Origin: Loripinus fragilis
Taxonomy: Eukaryota; Mollusca; Bivalvia; Lucinida; Lucinidae
Length of the DNA: 64,000 nt
Direction: 5' to 3'
Assembly (NCBI GenBank): GCA_964019695.1
Contig: OZ026530.1
Coordinates: forward strand, 39,120,944-39,184,943
Under the pieces are notes generated by a model. That model saw only the letters and a program-made list of their open reading frames with translations. It was not told the origin of the DNA and searched no databases. The translations under genes and the position numbers were made by a program. Within the stretch, counting starts at the first letter, position 1. Every line of letters starts with the position of its first letter. Below, piece by piece: positions 1-10,804 of the stretch.

Positions 1-1526
1 CTGGCAACAATGCTGAAGCAAATTCTGATAGTCAACCAGATTATGTAGGTAAAAAACTTGTATTAGAAAGAGATCAAATGGTTCATATGGAAAATATATC
101 ACTGACTGACTTAGAAACTGATGAGCATCCTGATATTGACAACATTGTAACAGAAGTAGGAGGAAACCAAAACTGTAATAGACAGGATTTGAAGGATTTT
201 GAAAACTCCACTTTGTCTCAGTTTGATCTGAGTGAGAAACCTGATCGGCCAAAGATTCTTGTAAATAACTACACTGAACACCAAGAAACTTCTATTAGAA
301 ATAAAAGTGAAGCTGATTTAACAGAAACAGATAATTCTGAAGCTGATGTTGAACAAGCTTGTTCAGAATGCAGTAATAACAAGGAGTTTAGTGATATTGT
401 TACTAAAGTTAATGGGAAGGACAGACTACATAATGATCTCAATAAAAATCTTGTCTGTGATATTCTTGGTAGGAAGTTAATTTGTGATGTTAAATCACAG
501 AATCTGTCTCAGGACAACGGTAATCAACTGCTAAATTGTGATGGTGCTAAATCCTTTGATATTGTGACTGCAGCAGTAAAGCATTCTAGAAATAGGGACG
601 AAATGGGAATCAGTGATTGTGAAGAAAATAACTTGGGTGATAATGAAGATAGTGTTAGAGATTGTGGATATTTATGTGTAGGAAAAAGTACACATTTGCC
701 AATCAAAGATCAAGATGAAATAAACATCTTAGATAGGAATGTTTTAGCTGATGTAGATCTGATTGAAGAGGATGCCTGTTTATCAGAAAAAACTTCAGAT
801 CTTGATGATACTGGCTGTAATGATACAGATGATGCTAGAAATAGTGAAATGTGTGTGATAGGTTCTGAACAGTGCAATAAATGTAAGATTATTAAAGATC
901 TGATTGTGAAAAGGGTCAACCTAAATAAAGTTGAAATGACTAAGAATGGTTCTGATGATTACACAGATGATGATAATGATTCAGGCAATGAAACAAAATG
1001 CTGTGATAAAAGTTTATCTAGCTCAGTTAATGATGAAATTGATGATATTGAACATCAACTAGATGAATACATAGACAACGATGTAGGCAAAGAAAGCAAT
1101 TTAGCAAAAGATAATTTACAAGACTGTGATACTCACTCATATAGCTCAGTTAAGGGTAAAATGGATGATATTGAACGTGTACTGGACACATATGAAGATA
1201 TTGACTTAGGCAATGAAATAAATGGTGATTTAGCAAAAGATAATTTACAAGATTCATCTAACTCCTTTGAAGATGTAATTGGTGATATTGAACATAAACT
1301 GGACACCATAGAAAGGAAATTAGATGACAAGTTAGATGGATTCAAAGAGTCTGATGATCAAATAACACAGCTTTATACTTCTAATATAACAAGCTTAAAC
1401 ATTGAAAATATAAAATTTCCTAGTGAATCTTTAGGAAAACTTTGCCTGAATAAGTTTTTTAGCGTAAACAAGAATCTAAGAAGTTTGAAGATTAACTGGA
1501 AAGGATTGTCAGAGAATTTGCTGAAG
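1..1526 (+). CDS. LRR gene exon 1 (partial): acidic low-complexity region plus first LRR
   Basis: The frame is open from base 3 to the donor AAG|GTAAGA at 1526, so the ATG at 78 is probably internal and the exon runs off the window. The roughly 508 residues are rich in D, E, N and S and are probably disordered. Between 1027 and 1350 three related modules occur, each with a D-D-I-E-x-x-L-D core (IEHQLDEY, IERVLDTY, IEHKLDTI), two of them followed by LAKDNLQD. The last 45 residues (SLNIENIKF..., LRSLKINWKGL) start the LRR domain. Ends in phase 0. Confidence 0.85.
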
Positions 1527-4500
1527 GTAAGAAAGTGCTAGAGATGGCACATTAGTATTTAACTCATTTAAGCCAAATGGGGTTGTCCACCCTTTTTGAG
1601 TAGGACAAGCACATTTCCGATTTTAGGGGTCTAGGGCGGTATTTTTCCCCAGATTTTGATAGAACATTGTGCAGTGTCTGATTTTGGTCTGCTCTGTTTT
1701 TCCCATAAAAAGGATGCTAGGCTTATATGGGTTAAAGCTGCATAGTCTGTAACTTTTGATCTTCTAATTTTAGAAATAAAGTTTCTATTTTTAAAGAATA
1801 CAGTAAAAATACTCGAATTCAGGTAAACATTTTACCATTTTCGTAAATCTTAACAAATTATCACTATCAAAACAACAGCATTTATGTTAAAAATCAACTG
1901 TCTAGAATTATTGGAGGGATGTAAATAATTACAAACAAGAGAAAAACTCCTGTTTTTATAAGATAATTCACTTTTCCGTGCAGTTTTCAAATGTACTGAA
2001 CATGTTAATTGTGAAAACATAACTTAATTCTATTTTTACAAATGATTTAAAAAGAAAATTTTTTTTTCGAAAAATGTTCATAGTTACAGACCTAGTCTCT
2101 TTAATGGATCATTTTTAATGAGAATTTCAATTACATATGTGAGCAACAAATGCACATTCTCACCATAGCCTTCCCTGCATGCAAACACAAAGTCAGTGTT
2201 CAATCTAGAGGGGGCCATTGGCCCCTTTTGTATCAAATGGGCCCTTTGTGAAAGCTCGAGTGGGCCATCTTTAACATTATGTGAATGGGGAAATACTGGA
2301 CAGTGTTTTATTTTCATCGGAAATCGAATGAAAATGTCCCCCTTTAAAATTTCCTAGATTGAACACTGAAAGTGTGGATGTAGATGAAGGCTCAGGCTAT
2401 ACTTTAGGCATCTAGCCCCAGTAGATAGCCATAAGTACAAAAACCTCTCCAATGCCAACTTATTTGGAAAAGATCAGCACAAAATACATATCAATTTTCA
2501 ATAAAACTAGATTTTTGAAAGGTTGAACAGCACAAGCCACCAGATAAGAGTACATAATTTACATAGAGGATCTTACATGAGAGTTCATGTTTTATTGAAT
2601 TTATTAAATGAGTTAAGGCAAAGCGATAAAATGCGAGGCTTGCCAAGAATTTTATCTCTTTTTCGCAACAAATTTAATAAATTGAATAATACAGGAGCAC
2701 AAATGTTAGATTCTATTTATCCTATGACATTAAGATAACTTTGAAATCTCCTTTCTACAGTAAAACGTTATAATTTTGTCATTATGTACGCAACGTTGTT
2801 ATGGACGTCATAACGTTTCCCAAAAATCTGTAAACCACTAGTGGTTTTATTGCATGGCATTATTTCACTTTCAGACGTGACGTCATATGATAAAATACAT
2901 TTTTTTATTTCCCATTCATGAACTATGTTGTGGGTGCTCAAAAGAACTATCTCAATGAGAGCAAAGGGTATGCTTAATTTGATCGCAGGCGAAAATAATC
3001 ACAATTTTACAAGCAACTTATTGCTTAAATCTAAATCAAACTGGTAAAGAGCAGTTTATCAGGATCTACATGGATCCACCTGGATGGGACGGGTATTTTT
3101 TTTACTTTTTATTTTCAAATGGTTATATGCTGATATTTTATGTTAAAGTTTATTATCAGCTTGGGTCTAAGGTCATTCTGTAGACTGTAACCTATATTTT
3201 TAGAGCCAGATATGTGGTGTTAAAATTTTACATGGTCTTGTGTCTAAGTTTATGCTGTATGCTTTGTAACCTACATTTTCAGAGCCTGGTAAGTGGTATA
3301 AAAATTTTACATGGTCTTAAGTCAAAGTTTATGCTGTATGCTAAAAAGTAACCTACATTTTCAGAGCCTGATATGTGGTGTTAGAATTGTACATGGTCTT
3401 GTATCTAAGTTTATGCTGTATGCATTGTAACCTACATTTTCAGAGCCTGCTACCAAGTCTCTCTGGTCTTCAAGAAATTTCTGTAGAGGAATGTACATGG
3501 CTACAGAGTGGTGGTGTGGCAGCGATAGCAAAGAATTGTCCTGACTTGAAGAAGGTTAATCTCAGAGGTAAAGGTTGGGTACAAATGTCAATGCTTTTCT
3601 GACCTTTATTATAGGAATGAAATTTTTTTTTTTTTTTTATCGATGTGTAAACTCCCGCGAATCACTCACAAATTGAATAAAGCCCAAAGGGTTTTATGTT
3701 AAAGTTGTAAGTGATTCGCCGGAGTTTACACATCAAAAAAAGCAAAAAATTAAATTTCTTTCCTTATAATTCCAATTTTCGAACAAAATAGAACATTTGT
3801 GAAGGGTTGTTGACAACATATCAAATTTAAAAGCCTACTTAAGGGCATAATTCAATCTAAAATAACTTGATTTTGAGGATATATTTTGCTACCCTTGTTA
3901 TGTTGTATGTCCTGAATTTCTCCAAATTCTGATGTTAAGTCGATCATTTTTTTCCCAATTTTGTGCAGGGGCCTTTTTCCCCAAAAATGTTAGAAAAAGC
4001 CTGCAAACAACAAAGTCAAAGATCAGCCAGCGCTAAACTTGGCACAGACAAAGTTTTATCTAAGGCTTATAAAACATGTAGCAGTCTGGATTGAACCTCT
4101 GCTGTTAAGCCCCAATGTGGGGTTTTGTCATGACAAGGCTAATATTTCTATACTGACGGGCAAAAGAAACGCTACAATAGAATTTTGTCAGTTAGACATG
4201 TGGTTCACAAACATAAGCTACATGAGCTCACAACTGACCAGAACCTTGAGTAAAGTATCAGGGTTATTTGAATTTATCAATTTTGTTTTTCAGGCATGTT
4301 GGTTAATATACATGAATATTTTAACTACTGTCACTAATTTTATTTCCTTCTGAGTAATTTGTCAAAAATTTTGCATGTATTGTTTCTTTTGCCAGTCAGT
4401 ATATTATATTCTTATGTGTTTGACAGGTGTTGTCTTCGTAAAGGACTTTGGAATGGTACCATATCTTGTTCTACCGGACTTGATCTCTCTTGACCTTGCT

Positions 4501-7500
4501 GAGAGTGAGGTAACAGATACGACCTTGAAAAGGCTGGCAAATAGGTGCTCTGATAAGGTTAGTTTAATGACCATAACTTTAAACCCTTGCCCGGCTGAAC
4601 GTAAAAATGATCTACATGTATTTTGAAAACAGTAAATATCCAGATCAGCTAATGCAGCCTGCTGATCAGGAGTCACACTATAACTAAGAGCTCCAGATAA
4701 GCTTCAGGTCAATTAGGTATTCCCCAATCAGATTCGTATCAATTTTCAAAAACAATTTGTGGTAATTCTTACTGCTTTAAACAGGCTGTAACATAGGAGT
4801 TAAAATTTCCTTCCATCGGTCCCTTTTGTTTGTTCATCCATTGATCAACAAATAAATCCATATATTTACAAATTACATTAAAGTGCTTTTTTCTGCATAG
4901 CTCAGAGAGTGTTAAACCTTGCTCAGCATACTCAACACTTCAACCCAACAACTCTATCATAATTCTTTAAAGTGCATTTTTCATTAAATGAAATCTGTCA
5001 AATATTTTGCTACCAAATAAAATGGAGTTTGTTATGCCTATACATGTATATGAAATATACATTTTTGCAGTGTTTTTGGTTTAATATTGACCATGATTAT
5101 TATTGTATAAGATTTTTATGTTGTTACAGATATTTTTTATGGTTTGAACTTTCACAGCCAGCTATTTTTATATTTCTCAACCATTTTGGTGATGTGACAA
5201 AAACAAACAAACAATGTTTGATGGTGTTACAGCTATTTTAAAGAAGTTGCAAAAATATTTCCTGTCTTTCAGCTAACAGAGTTGGATCTTTCATGGTGTG
5301 AAGAAATCACTGAGCGAGGGGTGAACGAGATTTGTATGAAATGTTCTAAGCTAGAGGTTAGTATAATGTGTACACATTGATATTTTTCTACAGGAAGCAG
5401 TTACTGTATATTGGTCATTTTCTGTATCAAACCTTTTAATTCCCCGCCACATCTAAATAACAGGGTATTATGTTATAATGTTTGATGCCTGTCCTCCTTC
5501 GACCCTATTTGTTTCCTATCTCTAACTTTTGTAACTTTTGACAGTTTTTCCTCAAACATGATGTAGGCATTGATATCTGGGATAAGTGTTTTGGGAATGT
5601 AGATTAAAGCAAAAGTTAACTTCAACGGAGTCAATACAAACCTTGATGTTATCAAAAATGTAGCTTTGGATGAATAGCTAATTTATTATTAAATTTTGAT
5701 CTAGAAGACTGATGAGTATATGATAACCTCACCATTGGTGACTCACTGAGCATTTTCAGGAATATTTTCAGGACTATTTCTGAATTCAGGATTTTGAGGC
5801 TGACATTCCATAGAAAGTCAGCTTCAAAATACTGATTAATGCATATCATAATACGTTCTTTGATTTATTATGCCCCCAACTTTGAAAAAGTTGAAGGGGT
5901 GTTTTGCTTTGGGCTTGTCCGTTTTCTGTCCTGATCATCTGTCACACGTTTTTATGCCTCCAACCTCTTAGGAATCATGCATGGTGGTGTCTTGAGATTT
6001 CATATACTCTGTTCAAGATGGCAGAATCATTATAGACTGGATGATTCGCTCATATTTTTAATCTTTTTGTGTGTTAGAATCAAAATAAATGCGCACTGGC
6101 AGTGATTTGTTGCTTAATATATCACTGTCTGTCTGACAGTCATAAGTGGATAAATCACTTGCGATTCACTCTTGTGATTTATTCACTTTAACGACTGACC
6201 TCCAGCTAGTGATATATTAAGCAGCAAATCACTGCAAGCGCAAATCTATTTCTTAAACAAAATGCTTGGTTACCCGCGCTGATACTGCTCGTGATTCCAA
6301 ACCCATAACAGCCTGGTGTCGTGAACCAATATCAGCTCTTGGGTGAGCCTATATCGGTCCTTGCGTGCACCCATATCCCCCTTGCGTGCACCCTCAGCGT
6401 CATAGATGACATTATTTACGTCGCCAATTATGGGCTGATCCATTTTATCATTTGAGATTGCATCTTGGAGTGTAATAAAGCCATCTATTAATTAAAATCG
6501 CTAAACCACTAGTGGTTTACAGATTTTGGTATTGTTATGAAATGATGTTGATTTGAGCTTTGTGAGTATACAACTTGACTTTTTAGGCTAAAAACGCAAA
6601 TTAAAAGGATTGTTTTTTGTCATATGAAAAATGGAATCTAACATTCGTACTCGTGTATTATTGAATTTATTAAAGTAATTGTGAAAAAGCTATTAAATAC
6701 TTGACAAGCCTCACATTTTATCTCTCTTCCACAACTTACTTAATAAATTCAATAATACACAATCACTCATGTAAGATCCTCTATTTATTTTAGGTGCTTA
6801 CATTGAAGAGATGCCCTGTGTCAGATAAGACCTTAAGTCTAATGGCTGAAAACTGTCGCCAGATGAGAGAACTCATAATTGAAAGTGTGGAGGATGTTAC
6901 TACAAACTTATTGTCAGATGTAGGGATATCGGAGATGGCTCAGAATCTAAGATATCTAAGAAAGCTAGATATCTCTTGGAATTTATGTAAGTGAAATTTT
7001 TGCTGGGTCCATTAGAGTAGTCTGTTGTATGGAGAGATGAGAGATCATTCTCTCCCTGAAAGAGATGAAATCATTGTCAGATTTAGGGATATCAGAGATG
7101 AATAAGATCCTCAGATATTTGAGAAAATAATAGGTATCTACTAGAATTCATTTGTTTCTTGTGTGGTTAGTGTATCCTCTCCCTATTAGAGATGAACTTA
7201 TTGTCAGAGATGGCTCAGAACCGCAGATATCTGAGAATGTAAGATATCTATGTGAACTTATGTAAGCAAAACTCTTGCTTGGCTAATTTAAGCAGTTCTT
7301 TGTGTAGTGTAAATCTAATTCCACTTTGTAAATGTGGTCATTGTTGAAAGTTTTCAGGATTATTATGATAATGAGTAGATTGTTAGGACAATTATACCTT
7401 GTATGGACAGAGATACCTTCAATTTCAGTGATCAGGATTTATTTCATCAATACGTTAATGATTTTACATGAAGGACACTCCCACCTTGTATACTTTACAT

Positions 7501-10500
7501 TTATACTTTCATTTTCAACCATCATGGGTTGGTCCATCTATCACTATGTTAATTAATTCAGCGAGTTGACATTTAAAATGCCTGACCATTTATAAATTAA
7601 AGTATAGTCATCACATTTGGGTCCATAAAAGTGTTCTCATGATCCTCCCTTTTATGTTTTTTCTATAAAGTAAATGTTCTAAAATTTCGAACAATAGTTG
7701 CCAGCCAAAAAGTCCAAGACAAACAGGGCAGACCCAGATCAGACTGCTTCTGAAGAAGCAGTCTGATCAGGGTTTTCCCTCTTTGCTATTCAGACAAACA
7801 TTTGGTGAATGCCAGCCCTGATAACCCACATTTTTTATGTAAACAGGAAGTGAAAATAGTTAGAAATTTTAGAACATTTACTGTACTGTCATTTTCAGCC
7901 ATCACAGATGCCTCTATCAATGTGATAATGAGCCAGTGTATTCTGCTAGAAGAAGCCTATATGAAGGGGTTGAAACAGATCACAGGAGAGGCCTTCTTCC
8001 CCATTATCGCAGGTACAGTGAAAATGAGCCAGTCCATACCAAAAGGCCTTGTAACCCATTTAAGCCAAATGGTATTTCCAAACTGGCAAAGAATTAATTG
8101 TATTGACAGCTATAACCCTTTGATGACCAGTAACTCCTATACGGGTTGTTTGGCAAACAGTAGTGATAGGAATCAGCTGGATTTTTATGATCGATCATCG
8201 GAAATAACAAGTGACCAATGATCGATCATTAATCGACTAAAATAAAATACATATATGGGACATATCGTGCTACTTTTACGATGCCTTACCACGTCAAGTT
8301 GATTGACCAGCCATGTAAGGTGTCAAATAACAGGCCCCTAGAAACTAAGAACACATTTTACAACATTATTTGGACCATTTGCTGTTCGTAACAGAAACTG
8401 AAAATGCAGAAGAAGAGTCATATTTAACAAAAACATCAATCTAAAACTTTAAGGCCAATGTAACATAATGTCTAAATCAGGAAATTGATTATTGAAAAAC
8501 TACCAATCATGTAATCAATTCACTGAAAATGACCAATGATCCATGAACTCGATTAATCAGCCTACCACAAGCAAACAGTGAAGACCCATATGAAATGCCG
8601 CATAATGCATCATTTCACCAGCGTCTGTACTGTTGGCTAAACAAAAATTGATCTGCAGGGAAATATTTTCAGTGTTCGTGTTTACGCCATAATAATATCT
8701 AAATACGCAACGAAAATTGTTGGTACGCAAAAAGACAAGTAGCTTGCTTCCATAGAACGCAAGATCAAAAGCAGTCAATTTTCAACACATTTAAGCCAGC
8801 CCAATAGTGAAGAGAGCTAAAACACTTGAATATCGGTCTTTTGTACTTTGCAACGTTTCAAAATCACAAGGAGACTGCTATAAATAGTATTCAATTGTGG
8901 TTTTCCGAGATCCGTTGTTCAGAGCTAAGCAACGGCTGAAATCAGAACGAGGCTCAGCTATAAATAATGCTTTACAGTGTTTCCAAAATCGATTTGCTGG
9001 GTAAAAATGGTGTTTGCCTCGAGGGATCACACTAGAAACATTTAGATAACTTGATAAGGTGTATTCTGAAGCAAATACTATCACAATTCAATATTTTTCA
9101 GATCAAAAATATGTTCACAGACAGGTTCAGCGATTTTCAACAGGCACAAGTAAAATAATCTTGGTCTAGAACGTCAAGTAAAGACTTTTTAAAAGCGAAA
9201 AAGGTTAATAGTCAAAGACTCCATCACTGCTAAATTTGCTTCTTTCTTGCTTTTTTTAATTGATCGTCAGTCAAATTGATCGTCAATCACTTAGTGTAAA
9301 CTGAAAATGTTTGAGATTCAAGTTAATTGATAGGTTTTAGATACTTTCTTTGTGTTTAACATTGCCAAAAAATATATAGGTTGGGAAACTTTCAGGGACT
9401 CAGTAAACATTTCATGGGACTCAACCTTTGTTGATGCCCTGGGTCCCAGGGACGCAATAGAAATCAAGCCTAAATCTAACACTGACTTTTTTTTAAAATC
9501 ATAACCTCTGACCCCTCAATGTATATAATTGTTCATCCTGCCTTAACTGTATCAAATTCAAAAAGGTACAAAAAGGGTAAAAAGGCTGTAACGCTTATAA
9601 CATCATATCTATTTTTAGATTTTTTGAAATGGAGGAAATGTCAGGCACTGTTGAAGTTTAAGAAGCAAGAGAGAGAATATATTCAAGCACAGGGAGAGGA
9701 ATCTTATTCTTCAGATGAGGTATTTTAGCCAATATATAGGTATTTTAGCCAATATATAGGTATTTTAGCCAATATATAGGTATTTTAGCCAATTTATAGG
9801 TATTTTAGCCAATATATAGGTATTTTAGCCAATTTATAGGTATTTAGCCAATTTATAGGTATTTTAGCCAATTTATAGGTATTTTATCCAATATATAGGT
9901 ATTTTAGCCAATTTATAGGTATTTTAGCGGGAGATTTACATTTGAGCGGATCCATAATAGGAAAGAGCAGATATTTTTTAGGAAAGAGCGGAGAACCATA
10001 ATGCAAACCACAGATTTTTAAATCATTCAAATGAGCGTATTTTCCAGGTTATGTACATACAAATGTCGGGCCTGATCTGGATCCAAACTGTTTGACACCC
10101 ATAAAGGCATTCTTGAAAAAAGTTGATTTTTGAAAAATCAGCAGAATAGAAAAAAGCAGGAAAAATTTCCTAGGGGGCAGAGTTGAGGAAGAGGTAAAAT
10201 GCAAGGCTTTGCAGAGCATTCTGTTGTTTTTTGGTAACAAGTTTGATAAATTCAAAAAATCTACTAAAGAAAAAATTCTGGTTCATCCGATAATGGAGTT
10301 AATTGTCAACGATATTTTCACTTTTAAAACCTTAACCATGTAGTCTTGACCTTTGACCTTGTTAGTCAGTCATCCAAGTTACCATAAATTGGTGTAAATT
10401 TTCTTGTGTGTTTTCACAGGAGTATGAGACTTTGATGATACCACACAGATCAAGATCTTACGCTCCAAATTTACGTGTCCTTGACCTTGAATACAGCGAC

Positions 10501-10611
10501 CTGGTAGAAGATGATCGCCTGATGGAGATTGTTTCTGTTTGTCGTGGGTCCTTGAAAATTTTTGATTACTACGGGCAAGAATTAAAGCCCAGGCTTTTCA
10601 TAAAGAAATGA
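1..10611 (+). CDS. LRR (RNI/AMN1, F-box/LRR-like) protein gene, 3' eight exons
   Basis: Gene-level entry. Exons 1-1526 (partial), 3444-3567, 4427-4557, 5273-5356, 6794-6986, 7899-8012, 9619-9719 and 10420-10611 join in one frame (phases 0,1,0,0,1,1,0) to give 820 visible residues plus a TGA stop. About 510 acidic residues come first, then degenerate cysteine-containing LRRs of the RNI/AMN1 class seen in F-box/LRR proteins (motifs such as LTELDLSWCEEITERGV and LRYLRKLDISWNLSITD). Such repeats make curved scaffolds that bind substrates or partners, often as SCF ubiquitin-ligase adaptors. No F-box is visible; it could lie upstream of the window. The exact orthologue is not recognised. The exon-intron model is inferred by eye from GT-AG sites, phase and LRR continuity. 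Confidence 0.85.
1558..1736. mobile_element. TTAA-type palindromic MITE (family C)
   Basis: In intron 1. The ends are inverted: TTAACTCATTTAAGCC at the left and GGCTTATATGGGTTAA at the right. Related copies lie near 46713 and 53206. TTAA at both ends suggests piggyBac-like mobilisation (inference). Confidence 0.65.
2194..2369. mobile_element. Short TIR element in intron 1
   Basis: About 15-bp inverted ends, CAGTGTTCAATCTAG and its complement ending at 2369, flank 176 bp rich in GGCCC motifs. No coding capacity; a non-autonomous DNA element. Confidence 0.6.
2559..2890. mobile_element. MITE family H copy
   Basis: Contains the family signature TTTTATTGAATTTATTAA, its near-complement further on, and the motif AAACCACTAGTGGTTT. 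Other copies: 6490-6788, 47725-48215 (with a SINE inside) and 49590-49870. Confidence 0.65.
2911..3050. mobile_element. Degenerate MITE family A copy
   Basis: Carries TGTTGTGGGTGCTCAAAAG followed by a decayed second arm, recognisable by comparison with full copies at 40.8, 54.4 and 58.2 kb. Confidence 0.5.
3188..3449 (+). repeat. 80-bp tandem repeat carrying a 3' splice site
   Basis: Units start at about 3188, 3267, 3349 and 3428 (periods 79, 82, 79). Each carries a pyrimidine-rich tract, an AG and the sequence AGCC (exact match CATTTTCAGAGCCTG in units 2-4). The last unit is the real acceptor and first codons of exon 2. A decayed fifth unit may precede 3188. Confidence 0.85.
3444..3567 (+). 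CDS. LRR gene exon 2
   Basis: Encodes an LRR segment containing GLQEISVEECTWL and IAKNCPDLKKVNL, the typical LxxLxLxxC plus LxxLxxNCPxLxxL pattern of RNI-like repeats. It is flanked by TTTTCAG and G|GTAAAG, enters in phase 0 and leaves in phase 1. Its acceptor is the last unit of an 80-bp tandem repeat that also carries acceptor-like copies upstream. Confidence 0.85.
3640..3742. repeat. Inverted repeat, MITE-like
   Basis: ATGTGTAAACTCC-GCGAATCACT on the left arm is complementary to AGTGATTCGCCGGAGTTTAC on the right, with an A/T-rich loop. In intron 2; non-coding. Confidence 0.7.
3755..4020. repeat. Dispersed repeat shared with 54.58-54.80 kb
   Basis: Shares blocks (AACAAAATAGAACAT, GATATATTTTGCTACCCTTG, CCAATTTTG...GGGGCCTTTTTCC) with the opposite strand of 54580-54800. 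An unclassified dispersed element. Confidence 0.5.
4427..4557 (+). CDS. LRR gene exon 3
   Basis: Acceptor TTTGACAG|GTGTTGTC; donor AAG|GTTAGT. The translation includes LPDLISLDLAESEVTDTTLK and LANRCSDK, one full cysteine-containing LRR. The split glycine codon with exon 2 restores the frame, and the exon ends in phase 0. Confidence 0.85.
5273..5356 (+). CDS. LRR gene exon 4
   Basis: An 84-nt exon (28 codons) between CTTTCAG and GAG|GTTAGT. It encodes LTELDLSWCEEITERGV and CMKCSKLE, a near-consensus AMN1-type repeat. Phase 0 at both ends, so it can be skipped without changing the frame. Confidence 0.9.
5357..6085. other. Intron 4, left part: no gene seen
   Basis: No coding signal. The segment from 5870 (TATGCCCCCAACTTTGAAAA) resembles mollusc dispersed repeats, but its borders cannot be set by eye. 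Confidence 0.4.
6088..6242. mobile_element. Palindromic MITE in intron 4
   Basis: The left arm GCGCACTGGCAGTGATTTG..GCTTAATATATCACT pairs with the right arm AGTGATATATTAAGC..CAAATCACTGCAAGCGC. No ORF. Confidence 0.7.
6490..6788. mobile_element. MITE family H copy abutting exon 5
   Basis: Inverted orientation relative to 2559-2890: AAACCACTAGTGGTTT first, then TATTGAATTTATTAA, then ACTCATGTAAGATCCTCT ending just before the TTTATTTTAG acceptor of exon 5 (first base 6794). Confidence 0.7.
6794..6986 (+). CDS. LRR gene exon 5
   Basis: Acceptor TTTATTTTAG|GTGCTTAC; donor T|GTAAGT. Encodes about 64 residues with VLTLKRCPVSDKTL, LMAENCRQMRELII and LRYLRKLDISWNL, two LRR units. Leaves in phase 1; the split serine codon continues as SITDAS in exon 6, which matches the repeat consensus. 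A palindromic MITE ends 11-12 bp before the acceptor, and two degenerate copies of the exon's 3' half lie in the next intron. Confidence 0.88.
7062..7290 (+). pseudogene. Two decayed tandem copies of the 3' half of exon 5
   Basis: TTGTCAG landmarks at 6911 (exon), 7074 and 7201 mark three related blocks. The second block (TTAGGGATATCAGAGATG) and third (GAGATGGCTCAGAACCGCAG, then CTTATGTAAGC) match the exon end and its donor with many changes and internal stops. The third keeps a usable-looking donor. Confidence 0.75.
7600..7870. repeat. Dispersed palindromic repeat in intron 5
   Basis: Contains an inverted pair around 7732-7775 (CCCAGATCAGACTGCTTCTG and CAGAAGCAGTCTGATCAGGG). Related sequence is seen at 27.4-27.55 kb and 36.48-36.60 kb. 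Confidence 0.55.
7899..8012 (+). CDS. LRR gene exon 6
   Basis: Acceptor ATTTTCAG; donor G|GTACAG. Encodes ITDASINVIMSQCILLEEAY and GLKQITGEAFFPIIA, a further LRR. Phase 1 in and phase 1 out. Confidence 0.86.
8013..9618. other. Intron 6: no gene or clear repeat recognised
   Basis: About 1.6 kb. Short fragments of dispersed repeats (for example the MITE-like AACCCATTTAAGCC near 8056) are visible, but there is no ORF with recognisable similarity and no complete element. Confidence 0.5.
9619..9719 (+). CDS. LRR gene exon 7 (charged linker)
   Basis: Acceptor ATTTTTAG; donor GAG|GTATTT. Encodes DFLKWRKCQALLKFKKQERE followed by a Gln/Glu/Ser-rich stretch, a charged probably helical insert rather than a clear LRR. 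The split aspartate codon joins exon 6; phase 0 out. The donor is the first unit of a 20-bp tandem repeat. Confidence 0.75.
9720..9930 (+). repeat. 20-bp tandem repeat starting at the exon-7 donor
   Basis: About ten units of GTATTTTAGCCAATATATAG, with ATATATAGG/ATTTATAGG variants and one deletion near 9841. The array begins exactly with the GT of the donor, so nearly every unit boundary reads AG|GTATTT like the real site GAG|GTATTT. Confidence 0.92.
10060..10260. mobile_element. MITE family B fragment
   Basis: Contains GGGCCTGATCTGGATCCAAA, CTGTTTGACACC and AAAAAAGTTGATTTTTGA, the right-hand part of the family B consensus seen intact at 29268-29462 and 46217-46434. Its end merges with family H-like sequence. 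Confidence 0.6.
10420..10611 (+). CDS. LRR gene terminal exon 8
   Basis: Acceptor TTTTCACAG. Encodes a final LRR (PNLRVLDLEYSDLVEDDRL, IVSVCRGSLKIFDYYG) and a short basic end FIKK before TGA at 10609-10611. No AATAAA was found within the next few hundred bases, so the polyadenylation site is unassigned. Confidence 0.85.
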   Translation, partial: EYETLMIPHRSRSYAPNLRVLDLEYSDLVEDDRLMEIVSVCRGSLKIFDYYGQELKPRLFIKK

Positions 10612-10804
10612 CTGTCCTAGACCTTAACGTTGGATGGTGTCTGAGTTACCCTTGACAACTAACTCTTTGCCTACTAGTGTCATCCAGAGACCTGAAATCT
10701 CATGAAGTCAATCAAGTGGACCTGGCTGTGTTCTTGTGGTTTGTTCTAGTAGCCCCTAACACCCCATCTTTCTCAAGACGGTACCTCTTACAGTTTATGA
10801 GATA

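Noticed and set aside
78..80. ATG at 78 as the translation start of the LRR protein
   Set aside because: The frame is open to the window's first bases with the same composition, so the exon and probably the gene extend upstream.
5473..5849. Minus-strand ORFs in LRR intron 4
   Set aside because: Short, no motifs, and in repeat-like A/T-rich intron.
9720..9930. CRISPR-like array
   Set aside because: Direct repeats without unique spacers in an animal intron; a plain 20-bp tandem repeat.
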